From a bacterium (GTDB lineage Bacteria; JAGOBX01): a DNA stretch of 50,075 bases. The notes below the pieces were generated by a model. That model searched no databases. It worked only from the letters and a program-made list of their open reading frames with translations, and had not been told where the DNA came from. A program made the position numbers and the translations under genes. The DNA lies in the NCBI GenBank assembly GCA_029551925.1, contig JAKPEO010000092.1, positions 1 through 50,075 of the forward strand. Direction: 5' to 3'. Shown in pieces: positions 33,678 through 42,282 of the stretch. Numbering within the stretch: the stretch's first letter is position 1; the number at the start of each line of letters is the position of its first letter.

Positions 33678-34789
33678 ATTAGTTTTAGTTTTTTATAGAT
33701 TTCAAGAATATCGCATTCTATTATTTTAATAGGATTATTCAGCATATTCCTGCTGTTCATAATTTGTTTGGTAATGTCTTGAATATTATCTGCAATAATA
33801 GAAGCATTAGATTTATTTGAAATATCAATATCAAAAGATTCGATAAATTCAATGAATTTATTTTTTTTGAGATTTGCTAATTTCATAATATCGTCAAATT
33901 CTGATTTTACAGCAGGATAGAATAATCGCATTATGAATTTCATTACAATTGCGTTCGCTGCGCCGTGAGTAATGCCTAATCTCGAAGTAAGCGGATACCC
34001 GATAGAATGCTGAAGCGTTGTGCTTGTCTGCGCTATTGTCATACCGCCGTATAATGCAGCAATCATCATATTTTCTCGCGCGATTTTATGGTCAGGATAT
34101 TTCATTACTTTTTTTAAATTTTTATAAATTAGATTTATTCCTTTTGCAATTAATGGAAAAATAATTTTATTGCGGCGATTGGAATATATGCCTTCAAGCA
34201 AATGACTTAACGCGTCTAATCCCGAATCGCGTGTGACTATTTTTGAAGTAGTGAAAGTGTATTTTGGGTCAACAAATGATAAATCAGGAAATAAAAAAGG
34301 ATGACCTGCGCCTGCTTTTAGTTTTGTGTTTTTATCTGAAAGCACGCTGAACGGCGTGGCTTCTGCGCCTGCGCCGGCAGTAGTGGGTATAGCTACTATT
34401 GGAATTTTGTTTTTTATAAGTTCGGCATTATAGATTTCTTTGTCTTGAAAATTATTTGCTGAAATAATTGCCGTAGCTTTTGCCGCATCTATTGGGCTGC
34501 CGCCGCCGATACCAACCACAAATTCGCAATTATTTTTTTTTAATATTTTCACCGCCTCAAAAATATCGGAAAATTCAGGGTTTTCGGTAATATTATCAAA
34601 AATCACAAAATCTATATTGTTGTATTTTAGAACTGCAATCGTATCATATAAAGCGCCGCTTAATTTTGCTGAATTTTTACCTGTTACTATTAGACATTTA
34701 TTACCTAATTTTTTTAAATCAGTTAATTGATAATTTTTCCAACAATCATAACCGAAAATTATTTTTGTCGGCAAATAAAAAGATAACAT
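33674..34789 (-). CDS. Iron-containing alcohol dehydrogenase family protein
   Basis: The 371-residue protein shows the group III dehydrogenase pattern: GIGGGSPIDAAKATA for NAD(P)+, PTTAGAGAEATPFSV, the metal-binding Asp and His in RDSGLDALSHLLEG, and further His in LQHSIGYPL and GITHGAANAIVM. It would interconvert an alcohol and aldehyde, or a related hydroxy acid, with an Fe2+ or similar metal. The length is typical of the family. It stands alone, converges with the radical SAM gene and shares four bases with it (TAA stops on both strands). No ribosome-binding site is clear. Confidence 0.9.
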   Translation of the reverse strand: MLSFYLPTKIIFGYDCWKNYQLTDLKKLGNKCLIVTGKNSAKLSGALYDTIAVLKYNNIDFVIFDNITENPEFSDIFEAVKILKKNNCEFVVGIGGGSPIDAAKATAIISANNFQDKEIYNAELIKNKIPIVAIPTTAGAGAEATPFSVLSDKNTKLKAGAGHPFLFPDLSFVDPKYTFTTSKIVTRDSGLDALSHLLEGIYSNRRNKIIFPLIAKGINLIYKNLKKVMKYPDHKIARENMMIAALYGGMTIAQTSTTLQHSIGYPLTSRLGITHGAANAIVMKFIMRLFYPAVKSEFDDIMKLANLKKNKFIEFIESFDIDISNKSNASIIADNIQDITKQIMNSRNMLNNPIKIIECDILEIYKKLKLI

Positions 34790-34901
34790 ATTTTAAACTC
34801 GTTTATTTAATAAAAAAAATAATTTGTTTTATATAATTTTAACAAAATAAAATAAAAAAACAAGTCAAAATCAGCGGTAAATATAATGGGTGTGTGTGTT
34901 T

Positions 34902-35162
34902 CTAACTTCCAAAATTTTTAATAACCGAAAAAATAAATAACTGTTTATGCATTATCAGATAAAAATCTCTTTTTGTGATTTTGCCAATATGAAATTGAAT
35001 TACAGGTATTTTGATAACATCTTCTTTTAATGCAAAGTCATTGTTAAAAAAAAATTCTGCATAACATAAGAAGCGATTTCTATCTAAAAATAAAGATATA
35101 ACTTTTATTTGTATGAGATTGTCATTGTCAAAAAGGATACTGATAAATTATTGTATTATTAA
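34902..35162 (-). pseudogene. Open frame without start, possible gene remnant
   Basis: On the minus strand about 80 codons stay open to the TAG at 34904-34902, with a mixed, protein-like composition (KVISLFLDRNRFLCYAEF; VIQFHIGKITKRDFY). There is no ATG in the first two thirds and no ribosome-binding site. It follows the Fic-like fragment in a different frame, so it may be the other part of the same broken gene or an unrelated relic. No family is recognised. Confidence 0.3.
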
Positions 35163-35181
35163 TAGAAGTATCTTTGGGGCT

Positions 35182-35265
35182 TCAACTAAATACAATTTTT
35201 GAAATAAGTTGTGTTTTTCTACCAGTTCCCTTCAAGAATGGTCTTGCAGTTATTTTTGCATTGTT
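35182..35265 (-). pseudogene. Fic-domain-like fragment
   Basis: The last residues of a minus-strand frame read AKITARPFLKGTGRKTQLI, which resembles the Fic active-site signature HPF-x-x-GNGR followed by the T-R helix. The catalytic His is replaced by Arg and Asn by Thr, and the frame ends abruptly after 9 more residues. Upstream sequence is low-complexity hydrophobic. Fic proteins transfer AMP or similar groups to target proteins; this copy would be inactive. Confidence 0.4.
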
Positions 35266-35382
35266 TATTTTATTATTTTTTTCAAAAAAAATAATCAGCA
35301 TATTTTTTATTTTAATATTAATTATATATAAAAAGAAAGTTATATATTTTTTGAAATCGAAAATCGAAAATATAAAAAAAAC

Positions 35383-35410
35383 TTGACAAAGAAAGATAAT
35401 AATATAAAAT
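35383..35410 (+). promoter_or_regulatory. Promoter for tRNA-Cys
   Basis: TTGACA (35383-35388), a 16-bp spacer and TAAAAT (35405-35410) lie about 60 bp before the tRNA. Confidence 0.55.
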
Positions 35411-35478
35411 CCCTTAAATCTCAATAAAAATCGCTATTTTTTTATTGGGACTTGTTGATGTTTTTTTCATTATTGATC

Positions 35479-35553
35479 GGCGACGTAGCCAAGAGGTAAG
35501 GCAGAGGTCTGCAAAATCTCCATTCACCGGTTCAAATCCGGTCGTCGCCTCCA
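35479..35553 (+). tRNA. tRNA-Cys (anticodon GCA)
   Basis: The acceptor GGCGACG pairs with CGTCGCC, the anticodon loop is TCTGCAAA with GCA as anticodon, and the T arm has CCGGTTCAAATCCGG. Discriminator T and an encoded CCA end at 35553. Confidence 0.97.
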
Positions 35554-35646
35554 ATATTGAAATAATCGATTTTTCTTTTTAATAAGAATCCCTAATAACT
35601 AATAATTTTTATAGGCGTATTTGGATTTACATATTGGATTTTTATT

Positions 35647-35724
35647 TGGTCGGGCAGACTGGATTTGAACCAGCGACCACCACCACCCCAAGGTGGTGCG
35701 CTACCCAAGCTGCGCTACTGCCCG
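35647..35724 (-). tRNA. tRNA-Pro (anticodon TGG)
   Basis: On the minus strand CGGGCAG pairs with CTGCCCG, the D arm contains AGCGCAGCTTGGGTAGCGC, the anticodon loop is CTTGGGG with TGG, and the T arm has GCTGGTTCAAATCCAG. Discriminator A and CCA are encoded. The C at position 1 is characteristic of tRNA-Pro. A plus-strand ORF across it (35665-35853) is a shadow. Confidence 0.97.
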
Positions 35725-35735
35725 AAACAAATGAT

Positions 35736-35763
35736 AATATACTTATTAAAAATTAAATATCAA
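35736..35763 (-). promoter_or_regulatory. Promoter for tRNA-Pro
   Basis: On the minus strand TTGATA (35763-35758), a 16-bp spacer and TATATT (35741-35736) lie 12 bp before the tRNA 5' end, leaving room for a start only a few bases upstream of the mature RNA. Confidence 0.5.
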
Positions 35764-35779
35764 GCAAAAAAATTAAAAA

Positions 35780-35807
35780 TTGCATTTTTTATATTTTTAT
35801 TTATAAT
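35780..35807 (+). promoter_or_regulatory. Promoter for the lipoprotein-ispD unit
   Basis: TTGCAT (35780-35785), a 16-bp spacer and TATAAT (35802-35807) precede the lipoprotein ATG at 35846. A GGAG follows at the right distance for translation. It diverges from the tRNA-Pro promoter. Confidence 0.6.
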
Positions 35808-35845
35808 ACAACTGCATTTCAAAAAAAATACGGAGATTAACAAAA

Positions 35846-36433
35846 ATGCGTAAAATATTTTATATTTTTTCGATTTTTATTTTTGTAAGTTGTTCAACAA
35901 CAAAATATAATTTGAAATATACGGACAATTTTAATTTAAAATCCGAGCCAGTTAATGTCAAATATAAAATTAAATTAGGCCAGCCGATAGAAGGCAAAGC
36001 GTCCATTACCAAAGTATTATTTTTTTTAAGATTTCCCAATTCTTTAAAAATTTCGGAAAATGTGTATGCTACAAATCAAAGCGCGCCTACTATGACATTA
36101 GGCGGCGCGGAGATTATCGGATTATCGCAGCCGTTTACAAGTTTAAGCGGAATATTAGCGATATTTCAGCCATTAGTAAATTTATTTACAAGTTCAAATG
36201 AAATGTTAGAAATGTCAAAATCTGCCGCTGTTTATAAAGCATGCGAAAAAAATAATTATAATGTTATTCTAACGCCTATTTATGAATGTAAATTAAATGA
36301 TTATTTTATTTTTAAGCGAGTGACGACAGTAGTTAAGGGCGTAGGCGCAAATATTTCAAAAATTATAGTTGAAGATGAAAATAAAAAAATCACTGCTGAT
36401 TGTATTGTCCCTGTAATTAAAGAAGATGAATGA
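35846..36433 (+). CDS. Predicted lipoprotein, unknown function
   Basis: The 195-residue protein has a type II signal peptide (MRKIFYIFSIFIFVSC) with lipobox FVSC and lipid-attachment Cys16, so it should be anchored in a membrane facing the periplasm. The mature part is Lys/Asn-rich, with a Gly-rich central block (MTLGGAEIIGLSQPF) and an alternating beta-like C-terminus. I do not recognise the family. It has its own promoter and ribosome-binding site and overlaps ispD by 8 bp, so the two are co-translated. Confidence 0.75.
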   Translation: MRKIFYIFSIFIFVSCSTTKYNLKYTDNFNLKSEPVNVKYKIKLGQPIEGKASITKVLFFLRFPNSLKISENVYATNQSAPTMTLGGAEIIGLSQPFTSLSGILAIFQPLVNLFTSSNEMLEMSKSAAVYKACEKNNYNVILTPIYECKLNDYFIFKRVTTVVKGVGANISKIIVEDENKKITADCIVPVIKEDE

Positions 36434-37127
36434 TATTTTAAAACAAGCGTCGGTAATTATCACGGCGGGCGGTAGCGGCACAAGATTATCAACGCAAATA
36501 AAAAAACAATATATAAAAATAGTCAATAAACCGATATTATATTATTCCTTGAAGATATTCAATGGCTTACCGTTATTAGAAAAAATATTGGTTGTTCCTC
36601 AAGAAGATATTGAATATGTCCAAAAAAATATAATTAATAAATTTGGCTTTTCTGATTTTCAAATTGCAGTAGGCGGCATAACTCGTCATCATTCAGTATA
36701 TAATGGTTTGACAAAATTAAAAGAATGCCAATATGTTTTTATTCACGATGGCGTTCGACCGTTTTTGACACTGGCTCTAATTAATGATTTGGTTAATAAA
36801 ATTAAAGAAAAAAATGTTTGCGCTGTAATCCCTTGCATAAAATTAAAAGATACGGTAAAAAAAATAAATGAAAAAGATAAAATTATTTTAGAAACAATAA
36901 ATCGCGAAGAATACAGAGCAGTGCAGACTCCGCAATTATTCGATTTTAAGTTATTGTTAGAATGTTATAATAAAAATAAAGAAAATTTGGATAAGTTTAC
37001 AGATGACGCAGGATTTTTAGAAAAAGAAAAATATATTGTTCATTATATAAACGGTATTGATAAAAATATAAAAATAACAACAAAAGAAGATTTGATATTT
37101 GCTAAGTATTTGCTTAAACATTTTTAA
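36426..37127 (+). CDS. ispD: 2-C-methyl-D-erythritol 4-phosphate cytidylyltransferase
   Basis: The 233-residue nucleotidyltransferase has IITAGGSGTRLSTQIKKQY (CTP loop with the Arg and Lys used in catalysis), HDGVRPF, CVIPCIKLKDTVK-type CAVIPCIKLKDT, and NREEYRAVQTPQLF. This is the IspD pattern; it makes CDP-methylerythritol in the MEP isoprenoid pathway. Length is normal and there is no IspF fusion. The start overlaps the lipoprotein gene by 8 bp. A related cytidylyltransferase such as TarI is less likely given motif fit and size. Confidence 0.9.
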   Translation: MNDILKQASVIITAGGSGTRLSTQIKKQYIKIVNKPILYYSLKIFNGLPLLEKILVVPQEDIEYVQKNIINKFGFSDFQIAVGGITRHHSVYNGLTKLKECQYVFIHDGVRPFLTLALINDLVNKIKEKNVCAVIPCIKLKDTVKKINEKDKIILETINREEYRAVQTPQLFDFKLLLECYNKNKENLDKFTDDAGFLEKEKYIVHYINGIDKNIKITTKEDLIFAKYLLKHF

Positions 37128-37165
37128 ATTGCAATTTAGTGAAATGTATGATAAAATTATAGGTT

Positions 37166-38377
37166 ATGTATTTTGACGATTTTTTGGAAATTCAAAAGAA
37201 TTGGATAAATAATCAGCCGTTGGTTGAACCGATAAAAGAAGATGATTTTAAAAATCTGAAATCATCAATATCTGCCGAAAAACCTGTCCAACCTGTCAAG
37301 TTTCCACAATCCAAAAATCAAAATAAGATTGAAAAACCGCCAAAAAAAGAAAAAAAAATCGAACAAAATCTTAATATTGATACAATACAATCAGATGATA
37401 CTGCAAAAAAAAAAGAAGAAAATATTATCGAACAAAAAAGCGCGGTAAAAATAACTTCAAGAGCGCCTGTTATTCCTCAGCCGCCAAGAAACAAAAAAAA
37501 TGTTATAGTTGATGAAAAAGAAGAAGAACCGTTAACTCAAAATCAAGATAATGAAATTAGCGATATAGCAAAAGAGTTTGATGATATTTTAGAAGACGAT
37601 GCTGAACAGCCAGCCGCAGAAAAAATAAAACTACAAAAATTTACAGACAAGCAAGAAAAAAAAAAAATAAAATATAAATTGATAGCGGCATTTTTAGTTT
37701 TAATTTCTGGTTTTGTTATTTTTGGATATTTTACATTTTATTATTCTTCTAAAATTAAGACACCTATTAGTTTAACAAATAAAGCCGAACAATTTTTTAA
37801 TAGGCAGATGTATAAAGAAGCAATCGAAGAATTTGCCAAAAATTATGAAAATTCCAAAACATCAGAGGAAAAAATCAAAAATATATATTTCATTGGTTTA
37901 TCATATTATGAATTAAAAGATTATTTAGAAGCGTATAAATATTTTGAGCAGTTGACAAATTACAAAGAAAAAAGTCAATATATAGCATTAGCGCATTATT
38001 GGAAAGCTGAAATATTAAAAGAAGAAAATCAATATTTGCAAGCAATAGACGAATATAAAATTTCAATAGATTTAATTGATGATTCATCAAAAAAAACAGA
38101 AATGTATAAAAAAATTATAGAAATAAATATTAATTTAGAAAAATGGGACGAAATTCTGAATTTATGCAATAGATTGTTATTAATAGAAAATTCAAATAAT
38201 GACGGAAGCGTGTATTATTATTTTGGCATAGCATATAAAAATACAAATAAATTAAATGAAGCGATAAGATACTTTGAATTATTGATAAATTCGCAGAAAT
38301 TCGATAAAAATTATAAAATATTGGCTGAAAAAGAGTTACGCAATATGAAGCGCGATACTTCGGAGTTGATGGAGTAA
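37166..38377 (+). CDS. Single-pass membrane protein with periplasmic TPR repeats
   Basis: The 403-residue protein has a ~165-residue charged, Pro/Lys/Glu-rich cytoplasmic N-terminal region of low complexity, one membrane helix (about 172-194, LIAAFLVLISGFVIFGYF), and a C-terminal set of about four TPR repeats (AEQFFNRQMYKEAIEEFAK; YFIGLSYYELKDYLEAYKYFE; HYWKAEILKEENQYLQAIDEYK; YYFGIAYKNTNKLNEAIRYFE). TPR domains bind partner proteins, so a scaffold in envelope assembly or secretion is plausible. The next gene starts in its stop codon (TAATG). Confidence 0.8.
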   Translation: MYFDDFLEIQKNWINNQPLVEPIKEDDFKNLKSSISAEKPVQPVKFPQSKNQNKIEKPPKKEKKIEQNLNIDTIQSDDTAKKKEENIIEQKSAVKITSRAPVIPQPPRNKKNVIVDEKEEEPLTQNQDNEISDIAKEFDDILEDDAEQPAAEKIKLQKFTDKQEKKKIKYKLIAAFLVLISGFVIFGYFTFYYSSKIKTPISLTNKAEQFFNRQMYKEAIEEFAKNYENSKTSEEKIKNIYFIGLSYYELKDYLEAYKYFEQLTNYKEKSQYIALAHYWKAEILKEENQYLQAIDEYKISIDLIDDSSKKTEMYKKIIEININLEKWDEILNLCNRLLLIENSNNDGSVYYYFGIAYKNTNKLNEAIRYFELLINSQKFDKNYKILAEKELRNMKRDTSELME

Positions 38378-38886
38378 TGACAATTTTTAGAAACAAAAAA
38401 ATATTGATTTTATTATCGATATTAGCAGTTTTAGCGTATTATAGATTTATTATATTTCCAGTGAATAATGATATTGCAGATTTCAAAAAAAGTATCGAGA
38501 CAAAAAAAAGAGAAATAAGTAATATTAACGAACAAATTGTAAAGTATAAAACAATAGAAACAGCACATCAACAGTTATTGAATAAATATAAAATATTTCC
38601 GTCTGGCGCTTCGCTAATGAATTATCTTGAAACCAATCTAATTCAACTAAATCTAAAAAATAAGATTTTAAAATTTAACCAAAATGATATTAAAAATATA
38701 GATAATTACGCGGCTGTCTCAATATATTTGCAGTTAAAAAATTTAGAACTACCAGAACTAACTGAATTCTTGAATTTTATTGATAATTCAGGTTATGCAT
38801 TAAATTATTCAAAAGCCGATATAACAAGAAATTTAGAAAATAAATTTGATTGTATATTTGAAATAAATTGTTTAGCGCAAAAATGA
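38377..38886 (+). CDS. GspM/PilO-like inner-membrane assembly protein
   Basis: The 169-residue protein has a short N-terminus, one membrane helix (ILILLSILAVLAYYRFIIFP), a coiled coil (about 30-65) and a C-terminal alpha/beta domain. That arrangement is the one seen in GspM and PilO, which brace the type II secretion or type IV pilus platform. Sequence similarity is weak, so the name is by architecture only. It is translationally coupled to the TPR protein before it and to the U32 gene after it (ATGA). The two pseudopilins at 18.8-19.8 kb are the only other such components in the window. Confidence 0.5.
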   Translation: MTIFRNKKILILLSILAVLAYYRFIIFPVNNDIADFKKSIETKKREISNINEQIVKYKTIETAHQQLLNKYKIFPSGASLMNYLETNLIQLNLKNKILKFNQNDIKNIDNYAAVSIYLQLKNLELPELTEFLNFIDNSGYALNYSKADITRNLENKFDCIFEINCLAQK

Positions 38887-40118
38887 AAAAAATAGAATTA
38901 AACTCGCCGGCTGGTAATTTTGAAAAATTAATAGGCGCGATAAATTATGGAGCGGATGCTGTTTATTTATCAGGCAAAAATTACGGGTTGCGCAAATATG
39001 CCGGCAATTTCAAAGATGATGATTTAAAGAAAGCATTAGAATTTGTTCACAGCAAAAATAAAAAGGCATATATCACGTTAAATATTTTTGCGCATAATAA
39101 TGATTTTAATGGCTTAGCGGAATATTTAAAATATTTGGAAGAAATCCGAGCGGATGCTGTGATAATTTCAGATGTCGGGTTGTTGTATTTTATCAAAAAA
39201 ACAGCGCCAAATTTAGATATATTTATCAGCACGCAAGCAAATACATTAAATAAATACGCAGTGAAATTTTGGCAAGAATTAGGAGTAAAAAGAATAATAC
39301 TTGCTCGCGAATTATCAATTACTGAAATTCGAGAGATACGCGAAGCAACGGATATAGAATTAGAAGTATTTATTCACGGCGCAGTATGTATATCATATTC
39401 AGGCAGATGTTTTTTAAGCAAATATTTGACTGGCAGAGACGCTAATTCCGGCGAATGCACGCATCCGTGCAGATGGCGTTATTTTTTAGTTGAAGAAAAG
39501 CGGCAAGGCGAGTATTTTGAAATCGAACAAGATGAGAGCGGCTCATATATTTTCAATTCAAAAGATTTGAATGCTATTTCATTATTGCCGGATTTTATAG
39601 ATATGGGAATTGACAGTATAAAAATAGAAGGAAGAATGAAAAGCGTATATTATACCGCATCTGTTACGGCTGTATATCGCAATGCTATTGATTTATATTA
39701 TCGCGATAAAAACGAATTTAAAAATAGATTAGAATTTTGGAATAATGAATTAACCAAAGTTAGCCACCGTAAATATCATTTGGGCTTTTATAAAAGAGGA
39801 ATGCCGACAGCGGAAGATTATAATTATGCTGAATCAGTATATTATCGCAATTATGATTTTGTGGGGATAGTTTGCGATTTTGTCAAATACGAAGAAAAAT
39901 TATGCGCATTAGTAGAAGTGCGCGCAAAAATCAAAAAAGGCGAAAGATTGGAGATATTATCGCCAAGTTTAGATAATAAAGAATTTGTGATAAATGAAAT
40001 AATATTAGAACATTTAGAAAAAGTTGAAGAAGTAAATCACGGCAGAAAGATTATTATTAGCGGAGATTTGAATTTACAAAAATACGATATTATCAGACGC
40101 AAAAAAAATGAAAAATAA
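38883..40118 (+). CDS. Peptidase U32 family protein (YegQ/TrhP-like)
   Basis: The 411-residue protein has the U32 features: ELNSPAGNFEKLIGAINYGADAVYLSGKNYGLR at the N-terminus (split by the substrate barrel), LREL-type ILARELSITEIREI, EVFIHGAVCISYSGRCFLSKYL and the Cys signature DANSGECTHPCRW, then SIKIEGRMKSVYYTA. The family includes collagenase-like proteins and the Fe-S proteins TrhP and RlhA that hydroxylate tRNA or rRNA uridine/cytidine; the latter is more likely here. An in-frame ATG at 38868 is possible, but 38883 overlaps the previous stop as ATGA and begins with the conserved domain. Confidence 0.88.
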   Translation: MKKIELNSPAGNFEKLIGAINYGADAVYLSGKNYGLRKYAGNFKDDDLKKALEFVHSKNKKAYITLNIFAHNNDFNGLAEYLKYLEEIRADAVIISDVGLLYFIKKTAPNLDIFISTQANTLNKYAVKFWQELGVKRIILARELSITEIREIREATDIELEVFIHGAVCISYSGRCFLSKYLTGRDANSGECTHPCRWRYFLVEEKRQGEYFEIEQDESGSYIFNSKDLNAISLLPDFIDMGIDSIKIEGRMKSVYYTASVTAVYRNAIDLYYRDKNEFKNRLEFWNNELTKVSHRKYHLGFYKRGMPTAEDYNYAESVYYRNYDFVGIVCDFVKYEEKLCALVEVRAKIKKGERLEILSPSLDNKEFVINEIILEHLEKVEEVNHGRKIIISGDLNLQKYDIIRRKKNEK

Positions 40119-42282
40119 TTTTAATAAAACGAACGATTATAATTTTATTTTAATTTTTGTGATTTTGACTTTTAGCGGCGCCGCGTTATTATTTTCAAAT
40201 ACAACTCGCGATTTGGGAATATTAAAAAAAAGCGGCGCGCAAATTTTTACGCTTTGCGCGATTATATCATTATTTTATTATTCGCTAAAAAACAAAATAA
40301 AAATTAGTTTAGCGATTGAGCATAAAATTTTTGGAATATACATAATCTATTTATTTTTTAATTTACTAACACAGATATTTTCAACTGATATAATTATTTT
40401 CTTTTCTGGGCTGGAGATGTTTTATAGATTTTTCATTTATTTTTTGTTTTCTGTATGCGTATATAATGCGGTCGAAAAATTTGAAAATTTGAAATATCTT
40501 TTTTTTAGTGTGTTAGTTTTATCAATAATCGCAGTAATCTACGGATATTTTCAAGTGGCTGGTTATGATTTCAAATTAGTGGAAAAATATGGTTGGGGCA
40601 ATCTAAAAGCAAGTTTTGGCAATCCGCAATTTTACGGCGCTTTTATTTTAAATGCTGTGTTTATAAACGCCGCTGGTATTGTAATTATAAAAAATCTTAA
40701 ATATAGAATTTTAGCCGGATTGGCAATAATAAATTTATTAATACATTTACCGCCGACTGAAGCGCGTTCGAGTTTTCTCGGTTTTTTTTGCGCTGTGATT
40801 TTTATTATTTTTATGATACTTTGGAAAATCAAAAAAATCAGATTTTATTTTGCCGGAATAGTATTTGCCGTTGTTACGATAATTGGAATATTGGTTAATA
40901 TTGAAGGCAGTTTTCCAAATAAAATTTACGAAGAAATAAAATACAGATTTAATGTTACAGAATACGGCACAGGGCAAATGCGTATGAGTTCGTATAGAGC
41001 TGCGCTGCGCTGCATATACGATAATTATTTTTTTGGTTACGGCGTGGGATCATATGTAATTGCCGATAGATTTTATCGGTCATCTTTATATCAATATGAA
41101 GGTATAACAAATAATGAATTAAATACACATTCAGAAGAATTAGAAATATGGCAAGAATCTGGAACAATAGGATTATGTTTGTATTATGTATTACTACTGA
41201 CATTATATTTCAGGGCAATACATTTTATATTCAAAATTACAAGTTATCGCTATGCGCTTGCGCTGATTTTTTTGATAGCCGGCGTAATTTCTGTGTGGAT
41301 ACAGAATTTTTTTGATGTTGCTTTACGTTTTACATCAGGCGCAATTTTTTATTGGCTTAATATTAGTTTAGTTCTCATTTTTATTGAACGAAAATTTGCA
41401 GCCCTTGAAAAATCTAATACTATAAAATTTGAAAAATTTACTAATCAAATAATTTTGGCGTTTTTCGGTATTTTGTTGATTTTTACTATTCGCTATCATT
41501 ATAATAACTATATTACAAATTCGATGCTGCAAACAGCGACGAGTTATGAGCGGCCGGACAGCAAATTTTATGATGAGACCGGCAAAGAAAATCCAAAATT
41601 ACGATACAAATATCTGATAGAATTTTATAACAAAGGGCTGGAACATAATAAATACGATTATGAGACATATTACAAATTAGCGCATTGTTATTATAGTTTG
41701 AATGATTATGACAAAGCGCTGGAACTTTACAAAAAATTAGAAAAATTTTCGCCTTTTTACGCTAATTTAAATTATAATATTTCATTGTGCTATTTGAATA
41801 AGCAGGATTATAATAATGCTATTTATTATTTAAAACGCGAAATTTGGACGAATTATGTATATATAAATTTTAAACGCTTATATCTTTATTATAATCTAAA
41901 AAATCCTAATACAGATAATATCAGCATTATTAGAAATGCTATATGGCTTGAAAAAGCAAATCCTGAACATCGCAGTTTTTTGGCATACGAATATTTTCAG
42001 AGAAATCGTTATTATAATGCGCTTGAACAATATATATTATGCACGCGGTTATTTAGCGATTATAATGTTTTGACAAGCGGGTTGATTTCTCCTGAAAAAG
42101 AAAAAAAAATCGAAGAACTTAAAACATTGAAAATAGAAGCATTGAAAAATATTGGAGTGATATATTATTATAATTTGAAAAATAATAAGCGAGCGGCAGA
42201 ATATTTTAATGAATACATTCATCTAACTAATAATAATGAAGAAAAAAATAAAATAATTAGTTTATTGAATTTAATGAAGTAA
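40108..42282 (+). CDS. O-antigen ligase/polymerase-like membrane protein with C-terminal TPRs
   Basis: The 724-residue protein has about twelve membrane helices (residues 10-465) with the Wzy/WaaL-type large periplasmic loop and PPTEARSSFLGFF plus GYGVGSYVIADRF motifs. A soluble C-terminal third carries TPR repeats (YYKLAHCYYSLNDYDKALELYKK and YNISLCYLNKQDYNNAIYYLK as two of them). The family links or polymerises O-antigen or other surface glycans at the periplasmic face; ligase and polymerase cannot be told apart by sequence. It overlaps the U32 gene by 11 bp and abuts the TamB gene. Confidence 0.85.
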   Translation: MKNNFNKTNDYNFILIFVILTFSGAALLFSNTTRDLGILKKSGAQIFTLCAIISLFYYSLKNKIKISLAIEHKIFGIYIIYLFFNLLTQIFSTDIIIFFSGLEMFYRFFIYFLFSVCVYNAVEKFENLKYLFFSVLVLSIIAVIYGYFQVAGYDFKLVEKYGWGNLKASFGNPQFYGAFILNAVFINAAGIVIIKNLKYRILAGLAIINLLIHLPPTEARSSFLGFFCAVIFIIFMILWKIKKIRFYFAGIVFAVVTIIGILVNIEGSFPNKIYEEIKYRFNVTEYGTGQMRMSSYRAALRCIYDNYFFGYGVGSYVIADRFYRSSLYQYEGITNNELNTHSEELEIWQESGTIGLCLYYVLLLTLYFRAIHFIFKITSYRYALALIFLIAGVISVWIQNFFDVALRFTSGAIFYWLNISLVLIFIERKFAALEKSNTIKFEKFTNQIILAFFGILLIFTIRYHYNNYITNSMLQTATSYERPDSKFYDETGKENPKLRYKYLIEFYNKGLEHNKYDYETYYKLAHCYYSLNDYDKALELYKKLEKFSPFYANLNYNISLCYLNKQDYNNAIYYLKREIWTNYVYINFKRLYLYYNLKNPNTDNISIIRNAIWLEKANPEHRSFLAYEYFQRNRYYNALEQYILCTRLFSDYNVLTSGLISPEKEKKIEELKTLKIEALKNIGVIYYYNLKNNKRAAEYFNEYIHLTNNNEEKNKIISLLNLMK

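Larger units (their letters stand above)
34790..35382. other. Decayed region between alcohol dehydrogenase and tRNA-Cys
   Basis: About 0.6 kb without an intact gene. It contains a degenerate Fic-like fragment and an 80-codon minus-strand open frame without a start, both listed separately, and a short GT run at 34891. Two overlapping 70-80-codon frames on opposite strands here are not credible as complete genes. Confidence 0.55.

Noticed and set aside
35665-35853. Plus-strand ORF with PPPPQGG
   Set aside because: It is the antisense of tRNA-Pro.
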